DNA from: CAZVRZ01 sp964629965
Lineage (GTDB): Bacteria > Chloroflexota > Anaerolineae > Anaerolineales > UBA4823
NCBI GenBank assembly: GCA_964629965.1
Contig: CAZVRZ010000020.1
Location: 1-50,036, forward strand
DNA: 50,036 bases
Direction: 5' to 3'
Positions 1 through 8,722 of the stretch are shown piece by piece (the stretch's first letter is position 1; each line of letters begins with the position of its first letter). The position numbers and the translations under genes were made by a program. The notes beneath the pieces are model-generated. The model was given only the letters and a program-made list of their open reading frames with translations. It did no database searches and was not told the DNA's origin.

Positions 1-63
1 CCAAAAACTCGTCGAAAAGTGGTGCTCATGACCACGTTTAAGTGCTGCTATACCACTAGAACA

Positions 64-95
64 AGGCTGTCCAAAAAACCTTCTTTGGACAGCCT
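64..95 (-). terminator. Hairpin downstream of the aldolase gene
   Basis: A 12-bp perfect inverted repeat (AGGCTGTCCAAA / TTTGGACAGCCT) lies 39 bp beyond the stop of the leftward aldolase gene. The T tract on either strand is short and interrupted, so it is a plausible but not ideal intrinsic terminator; it could serve either direction. Confidence 0.45.
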
Positions 96-133
96 CTTGT
101 TAATCGATGTTCCGGTTTATATCTGCCAGGCGA

Positions 134-1078
134 TTAAACCAGCTTGTGGAGTTCGTCCAACTTTCCAAAGCTGCCCAGCTTTTCATTCTTTCCAGCAATG
201 AATCTGGCATATTCTTTTATAAAGATCTTTCCTGGGCCGCGCAGATCAAACTTCTCGGGTTGGTCGCGGAAGAATTCCCGGTGGACGCGCGTCCAAACCA
301 GGCGGCCATCTGTGTCGATATTGATCTTGGTTACACCCAACTCTGCTGCATGCTTGAACTGATCGGCATCCACGCCTTTAGCGCCCTTGAGGCTGCCACC
401 GGCCTTGTTGATCCGCTCTACTTCATCCTGGGGAACCGAGCTTGAGCCGTGCATAACCAGTGGGAAACCAGGTAGGCGTTTCTGGATTTCTGATAACACA
501 TCCAGGCGCAAGCCCTGGGAGCCGGTGAACTTGAATGCACCGTGGCTGGTTCCGATTGCGCAGGCCAGGGAATCGCAACCACTTCGCTCGACGAATTCCT
601 TTGCCTGGCTGGGGTTGGTTAGCTTGGCATCGGCTTCGTCAACCTTCACGTGTTCTTCCACGCCGCCCAATTGACCCAGTTCGGCTTCCACCACAATCCC
701 TTTGGCGTGCGCTGCTTCAACCACGCGCCGGGTAACGGCGATGTTTGTCTCAAAGTTCTCATGACTGGCGTCGATCATGACAGAGCTGTAAAAACCGCTG
801 TTGATGCAGTCGTAACAAGTATCCTCGTCTCCGTGATCCAGGTGCACGGCAAATATTGCCTCTGGAAAAACATCGTTGGCAGAGCGGATCAATCCTTCCA
901 ACATGAGCTTATGGGTGTAATCGCGGGCACCTTTGCTGATCTGGATAATGAAGGGCGCCTTGCTGTCAAGGCAGCCCTGGAACAACCCCATACATTGTTC
1001 GAGGTTGTTTATGTTATATGCGCCAATGGCATATTTGCCATACGCGGCTTCAAATAGTTTCTTGGTAGTAACGATCAT
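134..1078 (-). CDS. fba: Class II fructose-bisphosphate aldolase
   Basis: This zinc-dependent aldolase cleaves fructose-1,6-bisphosphate to DHAP and glyceraldehyde-3-phosphate in glycolysis and gluconeogenesis, in the cytoplasm. The 314-residue protein starts MIVTTKKLFEAA and carries the class II signature HLDHG near residues 79-83 (catalytic Asp and a zinc His), a second metal-site region EAELGQLGG, MHGSSSVP, and the phosphate-binding NIDTDGR. AAGGAG lies 7-8 bases before the ATG, which fixes the start. Related tagatose-bisphosphate aldolases share the fold, so strict substrate specificity is inferred. It is monocistronic and leftward, diverging from the gene at 1235. Confidence 0.93.
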   Translation of the reverse strand: MIVTTKKLFEAAYGKYAIGAYNINNLEQCMGLFQGCLDSKAPFIIQISKGARDYTHKLMLEGLIRSANDVFPEAIFAVHLDHGDEDTCYDCINSGFYSSVMIDASHENFETNIAVTRRVVEAAHAKGIVVEAELGQLGGVEEHVKVDEADAKLTNPSQAKEFVERSGCDSLACAIGTSHGAFKFTGSQGLRLDVLSEIQKRLPGFPLVMHGSSSVPQDEVERINKAGGSLKGAKGVDADQFKHAAELGVTKINIDTDGRLVWTRVHREFFRDQPEKFDLRGPGKIFIKEYARFIAGKNEKLGSFGKLDELHKLV

Positions 1079-1218
1079 GATTAACTCCTTATCGTAAAAT
1101 ATTGGGTAATGAAGCTTCTATTTCGGGTTGTTAGTCAAATGGAATTATAATCCAAAAACAGATGCCGCATGGAATTTTTCGCTGCTTTTTCTGTGACAGT
1201 ATGCCTTTTGGATGCGTG

Positions 1219-1227
1219 TGGTATAAT
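1219..1227 (+). promoter_or_regulatory. Extended -10 promoter for a leaderless transcript
   Basis: TGGTATAAT is an extended -10 element whose TATAAT (1222-1227) is followed by exactly seven bases and then the ATG at 1235. Transcription would therefore start at or next to the start codon. No Shine-Dalgarno sequence precedes that ATG. The same TATAAT-N7-ATG layout is seen at 14742 and 32710. Confidence 0.65.
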
Positions 1228-1234
1228 CAATCTA

Positions 1235-1693
1235 ATGGATGATTCAAATATTTCCTTGAATAACCAACCGGGAAAGGCCTCTCCGAAAGAATTGGCCCAA
1301 CAACGCAAGATCATCGCGGGCATCGTCATTGGGATCGTGGTTTTGCTGGTTATCCTGGGCCTCAGCTTGTATTTCCTGCTGACTCCCAATACACCTGCCG
1401 ATTATGTTGCTCGCATTCGTGATGTTTTTATTATCATCATGGCGCTGGAGTCGTTGCTGATCGGGGTGGTGTTGATTATTTTGATGGTTCAGTTGGCCAG
1501 GTTGATCAATCTTCTCCAGAATGAGGTCAAGCCTATCCTGGATTCAACAAACGAAACCGTCAGCACATTGCGCGGTACGACAGAATTCTTGAGTGACAAC
1601 TTGGCTGAACCTGTGATAAAGTTAAATGAGTATGTCGCTGGTATCCAGCGACTGCTTGAAATACTTGGAATGGTCAAACCTAGAATGCCTTAG
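1235..1693 (+). CDS. Small membrane protein of unknown function, upstream of a YtxH-like gene
   Basis: This 152-residue protein has a polar N-terminus (MDDSNISLNNQPGKASPKE), two strongly hydrophobic segments (about residues 24-50 and 64-95) and a C-terminal amphipathic stretch containing STNETVSTLRGTTEFLSDNL. That layout resembles DUF948-type envelope proteins, which often sit beside YtxH proteins; the assignment is an inference. A longer reading from 1169 is open, but the ATG at 1235 is preferred because a perfect TATAAT ends seven bases before it. It is followed 43 bp later by the YtxH-like gene and is probably cotranscribed with it. Confidence 0.75.
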   Translation: MDDSNISLNNQPGKASPKELAQQRKIIAGIVIGIVVLLVILGLSLYFLLTPNTPADYVARIRDVFIIIMALESLLIGVVLIILMVQLARLINLLQNEVKPILDSTNETVSTLRGTTEFLSDNLAEPVIKLNEYVAGIQRLLEILGMVKPRMP

Positions 1694-1736
1694 CTAAAGG
1701 AAGAAGTAAAACAGGAATCTCAGAAAGGAGTAGGAT

Positions 1737-2168
1737 ATGTCTAGTGATAGTGATTTTGGTGTCTTTTTAGCAGGTTTCGCGATCGGTGGCTTGGTCGGGG
1801 CTTCAGTCGCTCTTCTATTGGCTCCTCAATCTGGTGAGGACACGCGCAAATTCATTCAAGACAAAAGCATCGAATTAAAAACATCTGCTGCTGAAACAGC
1901 CGAGCAAACTCGTACGAAAGCAATCGAAGTAGCTCATCAGGCTCGCGAAAAAGCATCGTCCGTTGCTGCTGATGCAAAAGTCAAGACTGGAGAGCTTACC
2001 GATAAGGCCAAAGAGGGCGCTCAAGTGATCAAGAAGCGCAGCCAGGAAGTTTTCACGGAGCAGCGAGGAAAAGTCACTCGCGCCATTGAAGTTGGCAAAG
2101 AGAAACTTCAAAAGAAGGCTGACGATATAAGCGCTGAAGCCGGCGATGCCGAGCCTACCGAAGCATAA
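1737..2168 (+). CDS. YtxH domain-containing envelope/stress protein
   Basis: The 143-residue protein begins with a glycine-rich hydrophobic segment (GVFLAGFAIGGLVGASVALLLAPQSGEDTR, about residues 8-37), including the YtxH hallmark G-x-x-x-G...LLLAPxSGxxTR. The rest is a long alanine/lysine/glutamate-rich helix likely to form a coiled coil, ending in an acidic tail. YtxH proteins are small single-pass membrane proteins linked to general stress; a biochemical role is not known. GAAAGGAG lies just upstream of the ATG. A strong terminator follows at 2191. Confidence 0.85.
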   Translation: MSSDSDFGVFLAGFAIGGLVGASVALLLAPQSGEDTRKFIQDKSIELKTSAAETAEQTRTKAIEVAHQAREKASSVAADAKVKTGELTDKAKEGAQVIKKRSQEVFTEQRGKVTRAIEVGKEKLQKKADDISAEAGDAEPTEA

Positions 2169-2190
2169 TGCCTATTTTGTTTTAAAAATG

Positions 2191-2216
2191 AAAGCGGAGT
2201 CTTAGGACTCCGCTTT
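2191..2216 (+). terminator. Rho-independent terminator after the YtxH gene
   Basis: Perfect 11-bp stem AAAGCGGAGTC / GACTCCGCTTT with a 4-base loop, ending in a run of five T. It lies 23 bp after the ytxH stop codon. Confidence 0.9.
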
Positions 2217-2270
2217 TTAGTTGGTCATGCCGTGCAAAATAAGAAGAACCGGCATGACCTTTTGTGGGGT

Positions 2271-5200
2271 TTATCGCAGCGCAAGCGGCAAATATACGTA
2301 AGTGCGATTGCTGAACGTTGCAGTGATCACGCTGTTTTCGCGGATCACAAAGCTGCACACCTCTTGACCTGAGCAAGCGCTACCCCATCCAATGAAGGTG
2401 GAACCTTGCTCCGGAGTGGCGGTCAGTGTGATTGCAGTACCGGCGCTGAGTGTGGCCTGGCATTCGCTGCCGCATTGGAGACTGCCTGGTTGGATGGTAA
2501 CCTGCCCCGCTCCCGTTCCATCTTTTATAATATTTAATTCCACTGGCTGTCCCCAAACCTGCAGGCGCGCGCCAAAGCCCACGCCTGCCAGGAAGAAGAC
2601 CTGGTTCTTGTTCCACACATACCATGATGGATGGCTGCTGCGCTGTCCAGGATAGAATTCCATCAGTAGAGACACCGTTTCTCCAAGGTCCAGGCTTCCC
2701 CAAAGCTCTTTGCCGGTCATCCCGTCATTGGCCCCGAACAACAGCATATTCCCAACTGCAGACAAGTTTTCGGGGCTCGAACCAATCGAACCCGAGTATA
2801 TATCGCGTACTAAGACCGTACCACTACCTGTGCCGTTCGATCTCCATAGCTCTTCGCCATTGATGCCGTTGTCTGCCACAAAAAACAACTCATTGCTAAA
2901 GGCCGTCAGCTCTTTGATTTGCGAATCCCCATAAGACCGGATATCCTTGACCATGCGTGTGCCCCCTTCGGTTCCGTCACTCATCCACAATTCGGCGCCG
3001 CTGTCAAGCGCAGTGGCGCGGAAGTACAGCTTCCCTTGAACATCCGTGAGGTAATCCGGCGACGAAGCGTTCGCACCCGTCGCAATATTTTTAACTATGT
3101 GCGTCCCATTTTCTTCGCCGTTAGATACCCACAGTTCGCTCCCATTTGTGCCATCGTTTGCCCTGAAAAATAGGTTCCCAGCCACATTGGTCAGGCTTTC
3201 TGGATATGATGAGGCGATATCTGGTCGAATATCTTTTACCAGCCGTGTGCCTGTTTCGGTTCCGTCACTGACCCACACTTCGTTGCCATGCAGCCCATCA
3301 TCTGCCACAAAGAAAAGCAGTCCCTTGGATGCGGTCAGATTGTAGGGTGTCGAGGGAGCGCTGCCGCTTCTGATATCTTTGAGGCGATATGTCCCCGCCT
3401 CGCTGCCATCACTTCTCCAGAGCTCAAATCCGGTCTGGCCATCGTTGGCGGCAAAATACGCGATTCCATCAATAGTAACCAGGTGATTGATACTGGAACT
3501 GGATACACCCGGGTAAATATCCTTTACAAGCCTGGTTCCAGCGCCAGTACCGTCGCTGATCCACAACTCATCGCCATGCACCGCCTCGGCTGCGCTGAAA
3601 AATAACAGGTTGCCACCGGCTCTTAAAAGACGCGGGTTAGATCCAGTTGTGCCAGTGTAAATATCTCGCACGATCGTAGTCCCGTTGGTTGTTCCATCGC
3701 TTCGCCATAGCTCCATGCCATAATCGCTGTTTGTCGAGCGGAAAAATACATACTCTCCCGCGGCAGTTAATTCGATGGAGTCTGGTTTCGCCAGAACATC
3801 GCGCAGCAAGATCGTACCGGCAGTCGTTCCATCTGATTTCCAGATTTCCTTTCCGTTGATACTGTCGTCGGCTTTAAAATACAACATCGAAGAAGTGGCC
3901 GCGAACAAGCTGGGGCTACTGTCTTTGAACCCCACAGCGATATCTTTAACCAGCATCGTACCGCTCTCTGTGCCATCTGATCTCCACAGTTCTGTGCCAG
4001 TAGAGTTATTGGCGGCGGCAAAATATATATGATTATTGAAGCTGGTCAGGTTTGCCGGATTCGAATTGCCGGTGCCTGTATAGATATCCTTTACCAATCG
4101 GGTGTTCGTTGTCGTTCCATCCGTAGCCCACAGTTCAATTCCGTTTGCACCGTTGTTGGCGGTAAAGAACAACCAATTGTTTGCGATCCGGAAATTTGCT
4201 GGGTTTGATCCGCTGACGCCTGGGTATATATCTTTGAGCAGGTAGGTGCCGCCGATTGTTCCGTTGCTCACCCACAATTCTCTTCCCAGGTTCCCATCCG
4301 CGGCGCTAAAATACACCTTGTTCTTATAACTGACCAGGCTCAATGGAGACGAGCCTCCTGTACCGGTAAAAATATCCTTAACCCGGATAGTGCCTGCTTC
4401 GATTCCATTGCTCATCCATAATTCGTTGCCGCTCGCCAAATCAGAAGCAGTAAAAAACAATTTCCCATTGACCTCAACCATTTGGGCCGGCGATGATGCT
4501 CCGGTGCCAGAATAAATATCTCGCACCAGGGCGGTGTTTTCTGGCATCCCATCTGTTACCCACAACTCTTCTCCGTGAACGCCATCATTCGCATTGAAGT
4601 ACAGCTTGCCTCCTGCCGTGCCAAAATTCTTGGGAAAAGAGCCGGCGGTGCCTGCGGCAATATCTTTGACCAGGATGGTTCCATCCTGCGTCCCATTGCT
4701 TTTCCATAATTCTTTTCCGTTGACGATATTGTCAGCAGAAAAGTAAACTTCTCCTTTGTAGGATGTTAATGATGATGGGGATGAACTACCGCCGGCGCGG
4801 ATATCTTTTACCATCAGGGTGCCCGTTACTGATCCATCACTGCTCCAAAGTTCGAAACCTGCAGCGCCATCATGGGCTACAAAAAACAATTTTCCGTTGA
4901 CATCCACCAGGTCAGAAGGCTGGAGTGAACTGACTCCAGCTCCTGCATAGATATCTTTTACCAGATCTGTTCCATCTAGCGTGCCATTGCTTTTCCATAA
5001 TTCGATCCCGGTGATCCCATCGTAGGCCGTAAAGAAAACTTCTTCTCCAACCGCGGTAAGGTTGAGTGGGTCGGATCCGAGTGTGGGAAAAACAATGTCT
5101 GTTAGCTGCTGCGGCGTGTCCAGTGGATCTGCCTCGGCAAGAATTTCCGCTGCGGTGATCGTTTGCGCCCGTGCGACTCTCTCTTGAGCGGCATCCAAGA

Positions 5201-5303
5201 CGTTTTTCATGAGCAGACATACCAGGGCAGATATGAAGATGGACAATGCCATCCTTGTGCACCGGCCAAATACATCGCGACAGGAATCATGGGGCGATTT
5301 CAC
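2271..5303 (-). CDS. Secreted ELWxxDGT-repeat protein with C-terminal InlB-like repeat
   Basis: This 1010-residue exported protein is made largely of a 45-55-residue unit with the core G-x-E-L-W-x-S-D/N-G-T-x-x-G-T followed by VKDIxxGxxxSxPxxL. I count 17 copies between about residues 105 and 875, the last one degenerate (ELWGSLDLGET). Such repeats are predicted to form a beta-propeller-like structure. A hydrophobic N-terminal segment (MALSIFISALVCLLM) acts as signal or anchor. Residues from about 935 to 1000 look like a divergent InlB B-repeat with GTAITLTATPEQGSTFIGW. The protein ends YVYLPLALR, a C-terminal tag common on exported Anaerolineae proteins. GAGGAGG sits seven bases before a GTG start. 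Function is likely surface display or binding; the ligand is unknown. Confidence 0.88.
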   Translation of the reverse strand: MKSPHDSCRDVFGRCTRMALSIFISALVCLLMKNVLDAAQERVARAQTITAAEILAEADPLDTPQQLTDIVFPTLGSDPLNLTAVGEEVFFTAYDGITGIELWKSNGTLDGTDLVKDIYAGAGVSSLQPSDLVDVNGKLFFVAHDGAAGFELWSSDGSVTGTLMVKDIRAGGSSSPSSLTSYKGEVYFSADNIVNGKELWKSNGTQDGTILVKDIAAGTAGSFPKNFGTAGGKLYFNANDGVHGEELWVTDGMPENTALVRDIYSGTGASSPAQMVEVNGKLFFTASDLASGNELWMSNGIEAGTIRVKDIFTGTGGSSPLSLVSYKNKVYFSAADGNLGRELWVSNGTIGGTYLLKDIYPGVSGSNPANFRIANNWLFFTANNGANGIELWATDGTTTNTRLVKDIYTGTGNSNPANLTSFNNHIYFAAANNSTGTELWRSDGTESGTMLVKDIAVGFKDSSPSLFAATSSMLYFKADDSINGKEIWKSDGTTAGTILLRDVLAKPDSIELTAAGEYVFFRSTNSDYGMELWRSDGTTNGTTIVRDIYTGTTGSNPRLLRAGGNLLFFSAAEAVHGDELWISDGTGAGTRLVKDIYPGVSSSSINHLVTIDGIAYFAANDGQTGFELWRSDGSEAGTYRLKDIRSGSAPSTPYNLTASKGLLFFVADDGLHGNEVWVSDGTETGTRLVKDIRPDIASSYPESLTNVAGNLFFRANDGTNGSELWVSNGEENGTHIVKNIATGANASSPDYLTDVQGKLYFRATALDSGAELWMSDGTEGGTRMVKDIRSYGDSQIKELTAFSNELFFVADNGINGEELWRSNGTGSGTVLVRDIYSGSIGSSPENLSAVGNMLLFGANDGMTGKELWGSLDLGETVSLLMEFYPGQRSSHPSWYVWNKNQVFFLAGVGFGARLQVWGQPVELNIIKDGTGAGQVTIQPGSLQCGSECQATLSAGTAITLTATPEQGSTFIGWGSACSGQEVCSFVIRENSVITATFSNRTYVYLPLALR

Positions 5304-5347
5304 GGGATGCCTCCTCTTGATAAGTTTTAGTAAAAGGCTAGTCGAAA

Positions 5348-6040
5348 TTAGCTTTCAATTGCCGAGCAGATTTCTGTGATCTTGGCTGGGTTAAGCGCCT
5401 TCTCTTTGGCTGTTTTGCGAATAAAATCTTTTAGTTTCTTGATCGATATTGCCGGGGTTGGAGCTTCATCTGCTTCAATGATTGCCTTTTCGTTCGTGAA
5501 GATCAGAATAGGGTTAAATTCAGGCAATTCGAGATCAGGCGACTTGGTTTTGAACATCCTTTTTGCACCTTCGATTTCGGTTTCGATATCCAGGTCTGGC
5601 CTTCCCAGGCCTTCTTGGGCAAATAATCTGAGGTAAGCCGCCAGGATACCGCCGCCTTTCTGTCGCCACCGGCCTTTTTCGTATACGATCTTGCCGGCCT
5701 GGTTGCGCGGGAACAAAATCCACAACCCCGCCGGGCCCACCAGTATATGTGAGGCGGGGCTTTTATAGTGGTATATCGCATAACGATCATCCATTCCCTT
5801 CAGGGCTTCGTTGATCTGTTCATCTGGGCGCGGGCGCCTGCCAAACCGATTGCCATAATGCAACCCCACTTGTGAGAGGATGAAGCCCAGCAGCAAACTT
5901 GCCCAGGCCAGGGTAACCAGTTCGGCACTTCTGAACGAAGTGATCAGACCCAGCGCCAAAACGCCCAATCCTGCCAGGCTGGCTATTTGTCCAATGCGAG
6001 TATTGCGCTTAATCAGCTTATCATTTTGAATGATTTTCAT
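5348..6040 (-). CDS. Membrane-anchored hypothetical protein, possibly NERD-like
   Basis: A 230-residue protein with two transmembrane helices (about residues 17-36 and 41-60), then a cytoplasmic domain starting RRPRPDEQINEALKGMDDRYAIYHYKSPASHILVGPAGLWIL. That arrangement recalls NERD-type nuclease-related domains, but the catalytic residues cannot be confirmed by eye. Its ATG overlaps the fabF stop codon (ATGA), so it is translationally coupled to the plsX-fabF lipid operon. Function is unknown. Confidence 0.75.
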   Translation of the reverse strand: MKIIQNDKLIKRNTRIGQIASLAGLGVLALGLITSFRSAELVTLAWASLLLGFILSQVGLHYGNRFGRRPRPDEQINEALKGMDDRYAIYHYKSPASHILVGPAGLWILFPRNQAGKIVYEKGRWRQKGGGILAAYLRLFAQEGLGRPDLDIETEIEGAKRMFKTKSPDLELPEFNPILIFTNEKAIIEADEAPTPAISIKKLKDFIRKTAKEKALNPAKITEICSAIES

Positions 6041-7293
6041 TTGATTTCTTCCTCATACCGACGTAAAACCAGGCAGGCGTTCTGTCCACCCAGGCCGATG
6101 GAATTCGAAAGCGCTACTTTGATATTCGCTTCACGCGCCTGGTTTGGCACATAATCCAGGTCACAATCCGGATCTGGATTTTCGTAGTTGATCGTTGGGT
6201 GTAGGATCTGGTTTTTGAGCGACAGAGCGCAGACGATTGCTTCCAAAGCTCCCGAAGCTCCCATTGCGTGACCTATCATCGATTTGGTTGAATTGATCAT
6301 CACGTGATAGGCATGCTCTCCAAAAACCATTTTTATCGCTTTGGTTTCGGTAGAGTCGTTCAACGGTGTTGAGGTCCCATGCGAGTTAATGTAATCGATA
6401 TCTTCGGGAGAGATGCCGGCATCTGCCAAGGCCCAGCGCATAGCCCGGCAGGGCCCTGTGGCTTCAGGATCAGGAGCGGCCACATGGTAGCCGTCTCCGG
6501 AGGATGCATGCCCAACTAATTCGGCATAGATGTGAGCGCCGCGAGCCAGGGCATGATCCAACTCTTCCAGTACCAGGGCGGCGGCTCCCTCCGAGAAGAT
6601 GAAGCCTTCTCTCTTGGCGTCGAATGGTCGCGAGGCGGCAGTTGGGTTATCGTTGTAATTGACTGGCAGCGCTCGCATGGCGCAGAATCCGGCAATTGAG
6701 AAATCCCGGATCAGGGCTTCGCAGCCTCCCGCAATCACGATATCTGCCGCGCCTCGCCGGATATATTCGCTGGCTTCTCCAACAGCTTGTGTGCCGGTCG
6801 CACAGGCCGTCGTAATGGTTGTATTAGGCCCCAGGCATCTGAACTGCCTGGAGATCAGAAAAGCTGACAGGTTTGGAATCCCGGCTGGAATAGCGAAGGG
6901 ATTGATGTGATCGATGCCTTTGGTTCGCAGCATTGTGATCCCTTCATCCAGTCTTTCCAGGCCGCCGACGGCTGTTCCAAAGACTACCCCGCAACGTTCG
7001 GGTTCGCTCATTATTTCAGGCAAATTAGCATCCTTGATCGCGTCAGAGGCTGCGGCCAGTGCGGCCTGGGCGGAGCGCGATACGCGCCGTGCTTCTTTTC
7101 TTTCCATGTAATTTTCAGGCACAAAATCGGGTATCTCACCAGCGATCTGGCAGGGTAAACCACTGGCATCGAACTGAGTAATGCGGCGCACACCCGATTT
7201 ACCCTGGAGAAGCCCATCCCAAAACAGCTTCACCGATGAGCCAAGCACAGTGATAGCCCCCAATCCTGTTACAACAACACGTTTCCGATTCAT
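6037..7293 (-). CDS. fabF: Beta-ketoacyl-ACP synthase II
   Basis: Condenses malonyl-ACP with an acyl-ACP in the elongation cycle of fatty-acid synthesis. The 418 residues match family length and the full Cys-His-His triad is visible: C164 in TTACATGTQ, H305 in NSHGTSTPLND and H342 in KSMIGHAMGASG. The start overlaps the plsX stop by one base (TAATG), with AAGGAG inside the end of plsX, so the two genes are cotranslated. No acpP, fabD or fabG is found in this window, so the rest of the pathway must lie elsewhere. Confidence 0.95.
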   Translation of the reverse strand: MNRKRVVVTGLGAITVLGSSVKLFWDGLLQGKSGVRRITQFDASGLPCQIAGEIPDFVPENYMERKEARRVSRSAQAALAAASDAIKDANLPEIMSEPERCGVVFGTAVGGLERLDEGITMLRTKGIDHINPFAIPAGIPNLSAFLISRQFRCLGPNTTITTACATGTQAVGEASEYIRRGAADIVIAGGCEALIRDFSIAGFCAMRALPVNYNDNPTAASRPFDAKREGFIFSEGAAALVLEELDHALARGAHIYAELVGHASSGDGYHVAAPDPEATGPCRAMRWALADAGISPEDIDYINSHGTSTPLNDSTETKAIKMVFGEHAYHVMINSTKSMIGHAMGASGALEAIVCALSLKNQILHPTINYENPDPDCDLDYVPNQAREANIKVALSNSIGLGGQNACLVLRRYEEEIK

Positions 7294-8315
7294 TATAAAG
7301 ACTCCTTGATATCTGCAGTAGTTATTTGATCATGTAATGAAGAACGTAATGCGGCGAGAAGACCGGTGCTTATTGCCTGGCGTGCCACGCGCAGCGCGCT
7401 GATCAATGCTCGCGCGTCCGAGCGGCCATGACCGACAAACACTAATCCATCAATGCCAAGCAGCGGCGCTGCTCCTACTTCGCCGGGATCCATCAATCTT
7501 TTAATAGCGCCAAAGGCCGGTTTTGCCAGCGCTGCTCCTATCTTAGTGCGCAAGCTGCCCATTAACTCCTCGCGCAGCATATCCGTGATCAACTTGCCCA
7601 CAGCCTCGCTCGATTTTAACAGAATATTGCCGGTAAAGCCATCCATCACGGCAACATCTGCCTGGCCTCCAAACAATTCTTTCCCCTCAATGTTACCGAT
7701 GAAATTCAACTTACTCCCTACCAAGAGGGGGTAAGTTTCTTTCACCAGAGAATTTCCTTTCCCGGCCTCCTCTCCATTCGAAAGCAAGCCGACGCGCGGG
7801 TTTTCTATACCGAGAACCTTTTGCGCGTAGATCGATCCCATCGTGGCGAATTGGAGCAAGTATTCCGGCTTGCATTCTGTATTCGCACCGATATCCAGTA
7901 CCACACAACGCCCTCCCTTAACCGGAAAGAGGGCTGTTAATGCTGGGCGGCGAACCCCGCGGATGCGCCCCAGGTGGAACAGCGCGGTAGCCATGGCCGC
8001 GCCCGTATTTCCCGCAGTGATGAATGCATCTGCATCGCCGGCCTTGACCAGATCCATTCCGATTGCCATGGAGTTCTGAGCTTTACGGCGGGCATTTTCG
8101 GCTGGCTTGTCGGTCATTTCTAAGGTTTCTGGCGCATGTGCAATACGCACAGCCGTTGCCTGGCCTGCCAGAGCTTGTAAGCGCGGCCGGAGCTGATCTG
8201 CGTGCCCCACCAGAATCACTTCATCTTCTGGGAAAAGCTGTCGGGCCTCCAGCGCCGCTTTGATCTCTGGTTCGGGATGAGAATCACTTCCCATGGCGTC
8301 TAAAATAATCCGCAT
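7293..8315 (-). CDS. plsX: Phosphate acyltransferase PlsX
   Basis: PlsX converts acyl-ACP to acyl-phosphate, the donor for glycerol-3-phosphate acylation in phospholipid synthesis, at the membrane surface. The protein starts MRIILDAMGSDSHPEPEI and has the family hallmarks SMAIGMDLVKAGDADAFITAGNTGAAMATA, VLDIGANTECKPEYLLQFA and GFTGNILLKSSEAVGK. At 340 residues it is of normal length. AAAGGAG eight bases before the ATG supports this start rather than the longer open frame running to 8432, which would cross the divergent tRNA-Leu promoter. Confidence 0.94.
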   Translation of the reverse strand: MRIILDAMGSDSHPEPEIKAALEARQLFPEDEVILVGHADQLRPRLQALAGQATAVRIAHAPETLEMTDKPAENARRKAQNSMAIGMDLVKAGDADAFITAGNTGAAMATALFHLGRIRGVRRPALTALFPVKGGRCVVLDIGANTECKPEYLLQFATMGSIYAQKVLGIENPRVGLLSNGEEAGKGNSLVKETYPLLVGSKLNFIGNIEGKELFGGQADVAVMDGFTGNILLKSSEAVGKLITDMLREELMGSLRTKIGAALAKPAFGAIKRLMDPGEVGAAPLLGIDGLVFVGHGRSDARALISALRVARQAISTGLLAALRSSLHDQITTADIKESL

Positions 8316-8361
8316 ATATTTGACTCCTTTGAACGAATGATACCTGATATTTATCGTTTGC

Positions 8362-8389
8362 TTGACAATCGCTAAGAGGCGATTATAAT
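8362..8389 (+). promoter_or_regulatory. Sigma70-type promoter of tRNA-Leu
   Basis: Consensus TTGACA (8362-8367), a 16-bp spacer and consensus TATAAT (8384-8389), ending 13 bp before the tRNA 5' end. It defines the housekeeping promoter type in this genome. Confidence 0.88.
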
Positions 8390-8402
8390 ACCAATGCACT
8401 AC

Positions 8403-8484
8403 GCGCTGGTGCTGGAACTGGCAGACAGGCATGGTTGAGGGCCATGTGCCGCAAGGCGTGTGGGTTCAACTCCCACCCAGCGCA
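8403..8484 (+). tRNA. tRNA-Leu (anticodon GAG)
   Basis: The acceptor arms GCGCTGG / CCAGCGC pair perfectly. The anticodon stem CATGG / CCATG encloses TTGAGGG, giving anticodon GAG. There is a long variable arm (GTGCCGCAAGGCGT region), as expected for a class II leucine tRNA, and a T arm GTGGG-TTCAACT-CCCAC. The 3' CCA is not encoded in full and must be added. It is followed at once by a terminator. Confidence 0.95.
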
Positions 8485-8489
8485 CAGGT

Positions 8490-8513
8490 AAGCCGCCCGA
8501 AGGCGGCTTTTTC
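8490..8513 (+). terminator. Terminator of tRNA-Leu
   Basis: Stem AAGCCGCC / GGCGGCTT with a CGAA tetraloop followed by T5, six bases after the tRNA end. Confidence 0.88.
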
Positions 8514-8722
8514 TGTACCTGTCATAAGTTTAGATTAACTTTCCTTATCCCGCAAGGTGTGATTATCCTTAGATGGATAGGCTCGATGCTTAGGCAGGCG
8601 CAACCTTTTCATTATACAGGGTTTTATCATTCGTGTGATAAGTTGGAGGTGTACGGGTTGAAAATTTAATAAACGATCTAAATTCAATAATTCAGATTAT
8701 ATAAGAGGAGAAGATAAAGGAA

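Noticed and set aside
2271..5303. CRISPR or DNA-level tandem array
   Set aside because: The periodicity is at protein level with diverged DNA, inside one open frame; no constant repeat/spacer structure exists. No CRISPR array was seen anywhere in the window.
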